Shown here: positions 34,037 through 44,064 of the stretch, piece by piece
Position numbering within the stretch: position 1 is the first letter of the stretch
Layout: every line of letters starts with the position of its first letter
From: Antedon mediterranea
Taxonomy: Eukaryota > Echinodermata > Crinoidea > Comatulida > Antedonidae
DNA length: 64,000 bases
Reading direction: 5' to 3'
Assembly: GCF_964355755.1 (NCBI RefSeq)
Contig: NC_092671.1
Coordinates: forward strand, 4,353,001-4,417,000
Notes under the pieces: model-generated
What the model was told of the DNA's origin: nothing
Database searches by the model: none
The model's input: the letters and a program-made list of their open reading frames with translations, nothing else
Program-made: the position numbers and the translations under genes

Positions 34037-35089
34037 TCATCTAATCAATCTCATCCGAATTCTTCTGTAGAAAACGTCAACAAACTCTCGCCTAAAACCG
34101 TCATTTACTACATTATATATCAAAGGATTTACAGAAGAATTTAGATATGTTAGAAATCGACATATATTTAAAAATAAAGAATCACCCGATCCAAGAATGT
34201 TTAAAAAGTATAACATTCCAAAAAAATAAAGTGGTTGCACGAGAACGACGTAAACTGCGACTGTCACAAAAACTGTCCAGAATATTTTCCTTTCAGATTT
34301 AAAATGTGGGTCGTTCTCACGTGAATTTGATACTTTTTTGCGGGATTTTCTTATAGAATAGAGCATAAGTGAATATAAAATTACCATACTTATAATTAGC
34401 AACATATTAACAGTTAAGTTCAAAATCCACAAAATTGTACACAGTGTATTGTAGCTTGGATTATAACCACATATAGTTGCACGATTTGAAATACCTCTAT
34501 ACATGTCAGGCCAAGGAAGAATGATGGATGCGCGTATAGCATACACAAATGCTACAGTGTTCACAGACAAACAGAAAATCCATATAACTACACACATTTT
34601 TACGGATCTTGAAGTACCAAATCTACTTGTTTTAAACTGAAAAGGTCTGCAAACTGCCATATAACGTTCAATGGAAAGTCCAACAATCGTTAAAACTCCT
34701 GCATGCAGGGCACAATTACTGAAATAATCAAACAGTCCACATTCAAAGTTGTTTATTTCCATTTCATCAATCGTATAGTTCACCGGTATTAAATCCTCAC
34801 TTATCCATATTTTACTGGGCCCTATAATTAAATTCATTGTATCAGCAATTGCCAAATTGGCTAGATACACGTAAACTGTTGTGTGTAATTTACTCACCAT
34901 GACGATAAATGTCATTATGTTTCCCACAATGCCAAAAGCAACAACAACAGGAATAATATAGTTAATCAAAATCCTCTCGAAGTCACTAGGAAGGAACATA
35001 TCAATGTAAGCATCAAATAGACTCGTGTTAGATGTTAAATTCCCGTATTCAAATGCATCATACGATGCATTGTCGACGGAGAGTGACAT
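34037..35089 (-). CDS. Class A GPCR, receptor 3
   Basis: Intact 350-residue receptor from the ATG aligned with receptors 1 and 4 (MSLSVDNASYDAFEYGN). The frame stays open 37 codons upstream to 35200, but that extension is not seen in receptors 1 and 4, so I use the inner start. Seven TM segments, LANLAIAD in TM2, ERY after TM3, the conserved extracellular cysteines, and SVNPLIYNVVN in TM7. TM6 reads VQPLYFFG rather than CWxP. It is clearly diverged from receptor 1, especially in TM2 and extracellular loop 1 (MNLIIGPSKI), which suggests a different ligand preference. It lies next to the transposon complex at 35697. Confidence 0.9.
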   Translation of the reverse strand: MSLSVDNASYDAFEYGNLTSNTSLFDAYIDMFLPSDFERILINYIIPVVVAFGIVGNIMTFIVMVSKLHTTVYVYLANLAIADTMNLIIGPSKIWISEDLIPVNYTIDEMEINNFECGLFDYFSNCALHAGVLTIVGLSIERYMAVCRPFQFKTSRFGTSRSVKMCVVIWIFCLSVNTVAFVYAIRASIILPWPDMYRGISNRATICGYNPSYNTLCTILWILNLTVNMLLIISMVILYSLMLYSIRKSRKKVSNSRENDPHFKSERKIFWTVFVTVAVYVVLVQPLYFFGMLYFLNILGSGDSLFLNICRFLTYLNSSVNPLIYNVVNDGFRREFVDVFYRRIRMRLIR

Positions 35090-35264
35090 TTCTTTGTTTT
35101 TGGAAAATTCCCACAGAATGCCTATAGTTTCCAATAAAAGAAAACGTGAACGATTAACTATGATTGAAATAAGACGCCAGTGAACAGGAAACAAATTCAA
35201 ACAGTCCTATAGATGCTTTGTCAGAATTCTATTGAGTAGAGGGACTTCAAACTCACAGTGCTCC

Positions 35265-35273
35265 CTATATAAC
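35265..35273 (-). promoter_or_regulatory. TATA-like box upstream of receptor 3
   Basis: CTATATAAC, about 176 bases before the ATG, as in receptors 1A and 1B. Confidence 0.35.
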
Positions 35274-35656
35274 GAGTTTAGCTACTGCTGACAATGATAA
35301 AATGTGGGCGTTACTATGCACGAAAGTGATTTTAAAATGTATTGGTATACGGTGGTTTTACTAAACTCAACGTATCCTATTCAAATGTAGACGTAACGAA
35401 TGAGAATTGAATTCAAAGAATAAAGTTATCGGTGGAATGTAGCCACACCTATTTACCCCCAATAAGGAAAAAGGACTTTAATTTTAATGAATGTACTTGA
35501 TAACAGGCCATCGTTGTTGTTTAACAAAATGTTCTATGGAATTTCTCTATATATCTCTACAACTCACTATGTCGGTCAGTTGGTCGGTAAACACTAATTC
35601 AAATTTGAGCACGCGACTGCAGCCATGTATATGGCCTTGTTATTTTATGTCTTTAG

Positions 35657-35696
35657 CCACATGTGGCCAAAATTACCAATAGTAAATTATAATCAC
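35657..35696 (+). pseudogene. Divergent exon-like sequence, unit 3, 5' piece
   Basis: Begins after acceptor CTTTAG with CCACATGTGGCCAAA, then is interrupted by the transposon. The 3' piece resumes at 44065 and ends at 44278 with the conserved donor. A base is missing near the ATTACC word, as in unit 2A. Confidence 0.45.
35692..35696. repeat. Target-site duplication of outer transposon (left)
   Basis: ATCAC, repeated at 44060-44064. Units 2A and 2B have TAATCACTGTCC intact, which confirms a 5-bp duplication. Confidence 0.85.
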
Positions 35697-36046
35697 CAGG
35701 CCCGTAGCCAGAATGCATCAGAGGGGGGTTTTCTTGACACCAAGTATTTTGCGAGCACAGCGAGCAACTGTAGGCTGGGGGCCAGGGGGCCGCCAAGGGC
35801 CCCGGTCGGGGTCCAGGGGCGAAGGCCCCTGGAAGCTTTGGCTCTCAGAGCAATTTCGGTTGTTTTAATAAGCTTACAGAGACATTTTTTACCTACTAAA
35901 ATCTGAGTTATGCAGAGAAATTATATAGTACAGTATTATGGAAGTTAGTAGTACTGATCATGAAATACAGCTTTATTGTTGCAAAAAAGAATATTATATT
36001 AGGCCCTTAAATAATTTCTTATCCTATAAACATAAAAAACAAATAG

Positions 36047-36048
36047 TA
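36047..36048. repeat. TA at left end of inner transposon
   Basis: TA here and at 43609-43610 flank the inner inverted repeats; this could be a 2-bp target duplication, or the ends may be one or two bases longer. Confidence 0.4.
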
Positions 36049-36091
36049 CCGTATATTTCGGTGTACAAGTCGCACCTGTGTATAAGACGCA

Positions 36092-36840
36092 CCCATAACG
36101 GAGACTGAAATATTAGTATTTTTTATGTAGTCGATGCATAAGACGCATTTTAATAATAAAACAACGATATTTGAGACATATTTATTAGAATCAAATGATA
36201 TAATTTTGTTTGATTGCCTTTATTACATCGTATCAGTCTCTACTTCAACTGAACGTTCAATGAAAAGGGAAATCCCCATATTGTTTCAGTTACGATGCAC
36301 TGTGTGGGTAGGGCTAGCCTTAGCCTATCTATGTCTATTTAAGTAACTTTAATTTCACATTATTTAAATATATACCTTCTTATTGTGTGTATGACCATTA
36401 TAAAATCAATCCAAATGATGTTCAGTTTTTTGGGCTGATAATGAACCAGGAATATCATGTTGGGTAGGCCTATATGAAAATCTTTCCTATTTTCATGCAT
36501 GCATTACAGCAATATGAGGAGAGGAGAGCACTAACCATGTGCTCCTTGCCTGGTGGCCAGCACTGTTGGCCATATACACTATGAGATTAGGGGAAGCTAC
36601 TTACAATAACAACACACTCTTTTAGATATCGCTTGACATACGAACTATTGCCTAAATGATTATAAAATCATGTGATTGTTGACATAGAGATGTAATAAAA
36701 ATAAACCATCGTGATCAAGGGAAATAGTTATTGTGTAATTAAAATGTGACACCACCGTAATTAATGGACTCTTCCATAAATGTGTTGCGCTGATGCTGCA
36801 TGCTGCTAGAATACACACCCGCGAGTACTAGGCCTGGGTA
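36092..36840. other. Left subterminal region of inner transposon
   Basis: About 750 bases with no counterpart on the right side (where only 88 bases separate arm and end), so this may hold a further small insertion. A GCATAAGACGCAT word at 36132-36148 repeats the terminal motif. Confidence 0.5.
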
Positions 36841-37345
36841 GAATATCTACGGTGGCCTATAAGTGTCACGGCAACTTTCAAAAAATATCACGGCAATTGT
36901 TTCAAAAAAAGCCACGGCAATTTGAAAAAAGCCACGGCAATTTGAAAAAAGCCACGGCAAATTAAAAATAAAACATCACGGCAAATTAGAAATAAAACAT
37001 CACGGCAATTTAACAAAAATACCACGGCAACTTTAAAAATGAAACACCAAGGCAAATTAGTATTGAAACGCCACGGCAAATTAGTAATGAAACACCACGG
37101 CAAATTACAGAAAGCCACGGCGGAAATGAGTTACCACGGCGGAAGTAAAACCCCTGGAATCTTCGATTTTTTCTGAGGTAAGTAATTATTTGTGCATTGA
37201 TGTAAATAATAATTAATATATTAGTGTATTTAACTGCAGCAGTTACGACGTACGTGTTTATTGCACTCTTCTTGAACTGCCTAGGCCGGGCTAGACCCTA
37301 GGCCTTATTACAAGGCACTACATTCTACAACGTTTTAATATTTTT
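36841..37345 (+). repeat. Left inverted arm of inner transposon
   Basis: Inverted copy of 43015-43520. It contains the CACGGC array (36866-37140), the first exon and donor, then AGGCCTAG-rich intron sequence. Similarity falls off after about 37345. Confidence 0.85.
36866..37140. repeat. CACGGC motif array, left arm (13 copies)
   Basis: Spaced roughly 18-30 bases apart, usually CCACGGCAAATT or CATCACGGCAA; one copy is degenerate (CCAAGGC). The regular spacing near a transposon end suggests transposase binding sites. The 76-codon minus-strand frame over it is a by-product. Confidence 0.85.
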
Positions 37346-37947
37346 ACAGTAATCTTTTTTTTATATTAACATTAACAAGTTTTTTTTTACAGTAGGCCTA
37401 GCCTCTGTCTCTATCTAGGCCTAGCTAGGCTAGCTGTTACATACAGGCCTAACTAGAGGCCTTATTAGTAGTAAAACTAGGCTAGGCCTAGTAGTAGTAG
37501 GGCATAGCTAAGCCTAGGCTAGGCTATATTTCTATAAATAATAAAAATAATAATAAAGCTTTAGCAGGTTTTAGGTTGTTGTCAGCAGGTTTAGGTCTAG
37601 GCCTAGTTTAGGCTTAATAACGGCCCTGGCTATGTCTATGTATGAATCATAGCGAATGTATACTATATATAGGCCTAGGCCTAGTAGGCATAACAACATG
37701 GAGATGGTTTGGCTAATAATAAAGAGGCCTAGCCGGCACTACTGTGTACTTTGACACCTAACTGGGCATAAGACGGTCACTCACCATCACAATCGCTCAG
37801 CAGATAATTGTTTTTAAATTGGGTTAAGCTTGTGAGATGTGGTGCAAAGTAGCACTAACCAAGTCTAGGCAGTTGCATTATTGTTAGTAGGTAAGTGTAA
37901 ATTAATTGTCTGATACATACAGTACACAATATATTTTCTATTTTCAG
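37178..37947 (+). other. 5' UTR intron of transposase gene
   Basis: Donor CTGAG/GTAAGT at 37177/37178 and acceptor TTTTCAG ending at 37947. The donor is shared with the HECT gene through the inverted arm. The intron holds dense TAGGCCTA/CCTAGG words (37386-37745). A tiny upstream frame (Met-Asn-Met) at 37955 precedes the main ATG. Confidence 0.65.
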
Positions 37948-38042
37948 GAACTATTATGAATATGTGAGAGTCTTGGTTGTGAAGGTGCCAAGAAAAAGTG
38001 ACCATATTTATAGGCTGTATAGGCCGTACACAGTAATGCAAT

Positions 38043-39206
38043 ATGACTGGCAGAGAAAACAGTGATCTGGATGAGACAGAAGAAGATGAAATTGATGAAG
38101 ACGGATTAATCAAATATTATTTTTTCAAAGGTTTTATATATGATGAAATCTGTTTGTTTTTGTCCAAGTACCATGGCATAGAATTAAGTTTAAGTACGTT
38201 GAAAAGGAGGATAAAGCGTCTAGGACTTAAACGTAAAAATCCAGATTATGATATTGATTTTATAACAGAGTCCATCCAAACATTACTGAATGGACCTGAT
38301 AGTCAGAGAGGTTACCGTTCAATTTGGCACACACTGCAATTAAATGGTATACGGGTACCAAGATTGGTTGTCGAACAAGTACTACGAGAGCTGGACCCAG
38401 ATGGTGTTCAAGAAAGGGCACGCCATCGACTAAAAAGACGAGTTTATCGTAATCCCGGACCGAATCATTCGTGGCATTGTGATGGGTATGACAAACTAAA
38501 ACCTTTCGGCTTTCCTATTCATGGTTGTATTGACGGTTGGAGCAGGAAAATTATTTGGTTATATGTAACCCGCTCAAATAATTTACCCACAAATATTTTT
38601 TTATAATTTTATTTAGAAGCAGCGGAGAAAGCTGCAGGATGTCCAATTGACTTGGTTACTGATCGTGGAACAGAAAATGGTTTAATGGCTGCAATGCAAG
38701 CCTTTTTTAGAGATGATCCAGGTAGTCACCGTTATGTTCCTTCGCCAAGGAATCAAAGGATAGAAGGATGGTGGTCTTTTTTTAGACGAAGTCACACACA
38801 TTGGTGGATTAATTTTTTTAAAGAACTTTGTGAAAATAATGTTGTTGACCTTACTAATTTACTGCATAAGGAGTGCCTCTGGTTTTGTTTTAGTGATTTA
38901 CTACAAAAGAGCATTGATGAAGTTAAAGAGCATTGGAACACTCACTATATTCGCAAATCACGACATGATACTGTACAGGGGCGACCTGATTCTTTGTATT
39001 TTTTACCAGAACTTCATGGGGGTACTTCAAACTTGCTACTTTCTATTACAGAACACAACAAGAGATTTGCGAAGGAACATTTGATTGAAACAGAAGAAAA
39101 TAATATTCACAATGACTATTTTATCTACATCATGGAAACATGTCAGTTCCAGCAACCTAGTAATTGGCAAGAAGCACTTAGGCTTAATTGTATGGTATGC
39201 TGTTAA
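38043..39206 (+). pseudogene. DDE integrase-type transposase with one in-frame stop
   Basis: Single frame from ATG 38043 to stop 39204-39206, interrupted once by TAA at 38604-38606 (after NIFL); the same frame continues directly with FYLEAAEKAAG. N-terminus acidic, then a helix-turn-helix-like region (about residues 22-65, LSLSTLKRRIKRLGL). The integrase core has the triad Asp147 (WHCDGYDKL), Asp in VTDRGTENG and Glu in NQRIEGWW, with 33 residues between the second Asp and Glu. Expected product about 387 residues. Role: excision and strand transfer of the element in the nucleus. It is inactive unless the stop is read through; an intron here is unlikely (see rejected). Confidence 0.85.
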
Positions 39207-40232
39207 TGGTGTCAATTGAGAAAATACCTGCACTGGTTCTAGTAGTTTTGCATTCATTATAAAAAGTTTTAATTTACAATAAAACTGAAAATGTTGAATA
39301 AAACCGAAAATAATTCAAGTATTGAGTTAGCAAATTATTGTATTGTTATGTTTTGCTTATAACAGCTTATCAGCTTGAATGGAGTGTTTTATAATGTACT
39401 CATATTATATGTTTCACTTATAGAATGGATTTGGATAAAAATGGCCTATTTAAAGTTTAATTTTTGTAAACAATGAACAATTGCTAAATAAACATGAATA
39501 ACTATACATTAGTTGTTGAGTAAACTCTGCCATTTCATTTATTATTTATTTATTTATTATTTCAGTAATGCATTTGAATAATGTTATAATTGTGATGTCA
39601 TTACTGTTTTAAAATATCGTCTGTAGACAAAACTATGAGAAAATATATATGGTGTTCATTTTAATTATATGTAAAACAATGTAAAAATGTGGTCTATTTA
39701 TCAAGTAAGTAATATGACTATAATGCATTGCAACATGTGGTTTATTCAAATGTGTACTACTGTATTCATTACAGCAGGCCAAGAGGAAACATTTTCTAAT
39801 AACTTAGAAATACAGTGGAAGAAACACTGTAAATATATGCAGAAACTTTAACATATTAAAACACTATTTATCTTTTACAGTATTATTTAAAAGAAGCACT
39901 GATTTTAATTTTGAAATTTACCTCTTTTTTGTTAACTATGCGTGCTGGTACTAATTATTATACTAAACAGGATTTCCATTGCCTAATTATAATAAAATGA
40001 TTGGAAAATCAAATAAAACATTAGCAAGTCATCAAACGTAAAACCATTTCAACAACAAACTTTTAAGTCATAATAGAATAAACACTGTTTATTATAAACA
40101 GAACTGTTTATTATAAACAGAACTAGAACACAATAATAACTCCGAAATACAGTGCTAATGCTTGAAAAACATGAACATATGTTGGTCAGTGGCAATCTAT
40201 AAAGAATGTATAATTGGCTGCTTGTTGTTTAA
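39207..40232. other. Convergent intergenic region of inner transposon
   Basis: AT-rich 3' flanks of the two genes, with a TTTA/TTA microsatellite at 39537-39563 and a short tandem CTGTTTATTATAAACAGAA near 40086-40122. AATAAA words follow both stops (for example 39281 and 39298 on the plus strand). No gene. Confidence 0.6.
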
Positions 40233-42420
40233 TTAAGACTTTGCAAAAGATTGACCCTTGCAATAACCGAGTATAAAAAGCTTACGAAATTCATCTTCTG
40301 TGTGCATGTGTGCAACTGGTAATGTTAAGTCTCTGCTACAAGCACCAACCAATGGGAAGCATACTGTATGCTTTGGGTTTCGCAATAGACATTCATGGTC
40401 GAATCTTACAGTTATAGATGGTCTTTCTCTTCCCATGACATGCTTCTGTCTCTGACCAGTCAGCCATCCCATAACACCTGCTACACTGAGTTTAGGGTTT
40501 TCAAATTCTGCGTCTTCAGAACAACGGCCTTCTTCATTGTCCACATTCCATGTCACAGAAGCATGATAGCCGGTCATATCAGTGTCTTCTAAAGACATCA
40601 ACAAATCTTGAAAGTAATCCATAATAGATTCTTCACGAGTGCGCTTCGACGATCCTTGCTCCGAGTGAATGGGTTCTATTAAAGAAAAAAGATAGTTTGC
40701 ATCTGGCTCAAGGTTCTTTTTGAACTCTGAAACAAACAAGCTTGCACAAGCATCTGGATAAGCTGATATAATTTGCTGCAAATCATACCTATCAAAACCG
40801 CGCTTGAATTCATTCATGCACAAAGTACGTTTACCCACAAACGCGACTTTAACTGACTTTAAGATATCCTCTACATTTTTTTCACCAATTATCCCTGTAT
40901 AACCATGCTCCAAAATTGTGTCAACATGGGCATGACAGTCATTTCTGATTTTACTTAGAGTATCTAGTTCATAGGCAGTTAAGTCTTCATCTTTTATATC
41001 CTGCAAATCAACATCTGCATATAAACACCTGTATGCACATCGATCGAGAAAACATGAGATAGGACCACCCTGCGCTATTGAAACGGAGACTATTTCTCCG
41101 CAAGTGCGGAAATTGCCATTTTGGATTTGGTTGGTTGAATACAAAGGGCTTCCATATGGAAACATCTGTGCAGCGATGGCATCTAAAGTATTTTCCAAAA
41201 ATTCCATCGACATTGCCCCAGAGTCGATTCCTTCTTCGCCGCTAAATTTTACCCTAAATTGCGACATGATATCTGACTTTTTTGATTCCCGTTGCCACAG
41301 AAAAAGTTGTCTGTTAAGTGGAGCATTTCTTCTGCATATCAAAAAAAATTGTTTACTTGAATCAATTCTTGTATTTAACTGCGCGCATACATCTTTCGCT
41401 GATGTCACAACTTGAAGATTTTGCACGGCAGTTAAGGCTGGTTGTGTCAAATTGACAAAACTATCTTTCTTCACTTCTGACTGTATGTTTTCATCTCCTT
41501 CATCATTTTCCTTTATATCAAATGATTCTCTAACGTACCCTTCTTCATGTTGGTTCAGGTCAAATAGATTTTCATTATTTACATTATCATTATCATTTTC
41601 CTCACTGTCATCACTTCCTCCTTCAAATGATTTAAAGTCGTCCTCATGACATACATAAAGAATTATTCTCTTGAAATCCCTTCCAAGTTTGTTTTTGTAT
41701 TTTTCTAGTTGAAAGAATTCTTTGTAATTTCCTGGTATAAATCGAGCGTAGCTGTTATCTTTGTAAAGTAAAACATAGCTGCTTTTGCTGTCAAACTCTC
41801 TATCGAAAGCAGCCAATTTTTCAATAGCCCTTTCAAGAACAATCGGATATGTGGCCGCCTTGGGCAACCTAATCGGTAGTCGTTTCCCTCTAGCAGCTTT
41901 GAGCATTCCGTTTTTTAACTGCTTAAACCCAATGTTAATTGTTACTTCTTCATCTAATTTTCTTGACTTTTTCCTTGGCATTGTGACATTCTCTTTTGAT
42001 GTTTTAGCTTTTAAAAATTTATCAAATGACATAATGCTCCTTTTCATACTGGTGGTATCTGTCTGAGAAGTCGAAATACTAGTGGAGCAGGTGGGAGATT
42101 GAGATTCAACTTCATTTGACAATTTTGGTGAGCAGTCAGATGGTCGCAATTTTGTTTGGTTGCCTTTACATGACCAACAAAATTTTGATATCACTAGAAC
42201 CTTTGCTCCACACTCACTACAGTATCTGGAAAATAGAATAATGCATGTACTGTTAAAGTTGGTGTGGTGATGGACATCAAACACAAACCCTCATACGATT
42301 GTCACTACTTACAGTACAGGTAGATTTGCAAGGGCAATTTATTTATACTGTACTCTATAAGTAAACTTACACAATATCTATATCCTTTTCACGGCCTCCT
42401 CCTCCATCACGTTCAGCCAT
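40233..42420 (-). CDS. Transposon-encoded zinc-ribbon and HECT E3-ligase-like protein
   Basis: Coding exons 42420-42371 and 42225-40233; intron 42370-42226 has GTAAGT and TTTTCCAG. The spliced frame is 680 residues, starting MAERDGGGG. Zinc ribbon C19-x2-C-x10-C-x2-C36; basic PRKKSRK near 100-107 (possible nuclear signal); a small conserved-looking fold 110-212; acidic linker about 218-265; HECT-like region 337-680 with FSGEEGIDSGAMSMEF, and a C-lobe GACSRDLTLP that aligns with the TCFNxLxLP catalytic loop (Cys646). Phe at position -4 from the end is kept, as in active HECT ligases. Likely ubiquitin transfer, perhaps onto transposase or host factors; that is inference. A longer unspliced frame starting MFDVHHH reads through the intron and is less likely. 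Confidence 0.8.
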
Positions 42421-42437
42421 TTTTTGGTCTACTTGTT

Positions 42438-43185
42438 CTAAAAGGAATTTAAGCACAAATATCATGTATAAAATATAGTCAAACAATCGTAATTAAATGA
42501 AACAAGTGAGAGAGAAAGAGTTACTTTCCGTGCTGGCCTAGAAAACACATAAGCCTACCGACTGTATGCAAGCTCAATGTCATACATATTATGTTATACA
42601 TAACATTAATTTGCACTATCAAAAAAATAATAGTTAATACTATATAATATTTGTCATAAAATAACTATAATTCAAGGCTAATCGTTAATATACCAAGTAT
42701 CAATTCCAAAACTATCTACTATCCTATAATTATTATAGGATAGATAGTTTTATAATAATAATACTAATAGGCCTATAGGCCTACAACTACAATAAAATCT
42801 AGGCCTATACCCACCTAGCTGCGGCTGCTAATAGCTAAGTCTAGCCTATATGGCCTAGCCGACGATCAGTGGCGCGAGTAAATTCGCTATGCCTAGCTAG
42901 GCCTACTAGTTTTACTAGGCCTAATGCCTGTAGTACTAGCTAGGACTGTAACAGTAGCTAGCCTAGGCCTACTTACTGTAAAAAAAACTTAATTGTTTAA
43001 TATAAAAAACATATTACTGTAAATATATTAAAACATTGTAGAATGTAGGGTCTAGACCTACCTTATAAAGCCTAGGCCTAGTAGGGTCTAGCCCGGCATA
43101 GAGAGTTCAAGAAGAGTGCAATAAACACGTGCGTACTGTAAATTAATATATTATTTACATCAATACACAAATATTAATTACTTAC
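42438..43185 (-). other. 5' UTR intron of HECT-like gene
   Basis: Donor CTGAG/GTAAGT at 43186/43185 inside the right arm, acceptor CCTTTTAG ending at 42438, then a 17-base leader before the ATG at 42418-42420. Rich in TAGGCCTA words (42769-43080). Confidence 0.65.
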
Positions 43186-43520
43186 CTCAGAAAAAATCGA
43201 AGATTCCAGGGGTTTCACTTCCGCCGTGGTAACTCATTTCCGCCGTGGCTTTCTGTAATTTGCCGTGGTGTTTCATTACTAATTTGCCGTGGCGTTTCAA
43301 TACTAATTTGCCGTGGTGTTTCATTTTTAAGTTGCCGTGGTATTTTTGTTAAATTGCCGTGATGTTTTATTTTTCATTTGCCGTGATGTTTTATTTTTAA
43401 TTTGCCGTGGCTTTTTTCAAATTGCCGTGGCTTTTTTCAAATTGCCGTGGCTTTTTTTGAAAATTGCCGTGATATATTTTTAAACTTGCCGTGACACTTA
43501 TAGGCCACCGTAAATATCTA
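43015..43520 (-). repeat. Right inverted arm of inner transposon
   Basis: Inverted copy of 36841-37345, with the same first-exon sequence ending TTTTTTCTGAG before the donor. Confidence 0.85.
43209..43500. repeat. GCCGTG motif array, right arm (13 copies)
   Basis: Mirror of the left array, also 13 copies, with the same order of spacer types, so the arrays were kept as a pair rather than expanded separately. Confidence 0.85.
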
Positions 43521-43608
43521 ATGCGTACTGTAATATTAATTAATTAGGGTAACATTTAGAGGTCAAATTTGTGTGTCAAAAGTGCGTCTTATACACCGAA
43601 ATATACGG

Positions 43609-44059
43609 TAGGCCTACGTACACGTACCAATTTAACTCAGCACCATTTTTATTCAAGTTTACACAGTGGTTTAATGAAATATATTTCCAGGAAAAAAATT
43701 AAAATCCCCAAAAAGATTGAACTGACTGAACGTGATCTTGTGCGTTCCGAAAAGCCCGGCCGAAGCACGCGATTGGTCAGTCCATTTTTCTGTCATATTT
43801 ATAACCATCATCTCTCAACAATCTCTCGATCTCACGCTCAGCAGTGACATTGACATCGGACAATCTGTATATTCGATCGATTTAAACATAGTCAATTTAT
43901 AGAAGTAAAATGACCAAAAAATCTGCTATAATTGATAATTAATTGCACGATTTTGGAAGTGGGGCCTTTGTTTTTCAAGGGGGTTCGCTGGTAAAAGGGG
44001 GGTTCGCGCAAAAGGGGGGTTCGCCCGAACCCCCAAAAACCCCCCTGGCTACGGGCCTG
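43609..44059. other. Right arm of the outer element
   Basis: Non-coding. Ends with repeated GGGGGGTTCGC words (43980-44030) before the terminal inverted repeat. Confidence 0.7.
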
Positions 44060-44064
44060 ATCAC
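44060..44064. repeat. Target-site duplication of outer transposon (right)
   Basis: ATCAC, matching 35692-35696. Confidence 0.85.

Larger units (their letters stand above)
36049..43608. mobile_element. 7.5-kb DNA transposon with DDE integrase and HECT-like genes
   Basis: Terminal inverted repeats CCGTATATTTCGGTGTA and TACACCGAAATATACGG, with AAGACGCAC-type words inside each end. Subterminal ~500-bp inverted arms (36841-37345 and 43015-43520) each contain 13 CACGGC motifs and a first exon with donor. Two convergent spliced genes fill the centre: transposase (plus) and HECT-like protein (minus). It is nested in the outer element. I cannot assign a superfamily with confidence; the DDE domain looks integrase-like (rve type), and IS3EU- or Ginger-type elements are the first comparisons to make. 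Confidence 0.8.
35697..44059. mobile_element. Outer TIR element, interrupted by the 7.5-kb transposon
   Basis: Ends CAGGCCCGTAGCCAG and CTGGCTACGGGCCTG are perfect inverted repeats followed by G-rich or C-rich runs (GGGGGGTT and AACCCCCC). The 5-bp duplication is confirmed by paralogous empty sites. Without the inner element it is only about 0.8 kb (35697-36048 and 43609-44059) with no coding capacity, so it is a non-autonomous element. CAG ends with a 5-bp duplication occur in some hAT groups; that assignment is a guess. Confidence 0.8.

Noticed and set aside
35090-35200. N-terminal extension of receptor 3 to 387 residues
   Set aside because: The 37 extra codons are not part of receptors 1 and 4, and the aligned MSLS start gives the family length.
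36888-37118. Minus-strand frame rich in NLPW repeats
   Set aside because: Translation of the CACGGC array; its mirror on the right arm shows the same repeat with no gene.
38565-38617. Intron removing the transposase stop codon
   Set aside because: A GT (in ATATGTAACC) and a TTTAG exist, but the intron would be about 50 bases and would shift the frame, whereas the direct frame continues in family-like sequence.
40233-42284. HECT gene starting at the in-frame ATG of the unspliced frame (MFDVHHH)
   Set aside because: That segment is intronic: it ends in TTTTCCAG, and a short upstream exon with ATG, donor GTAAGT and matching phase gives a better start.
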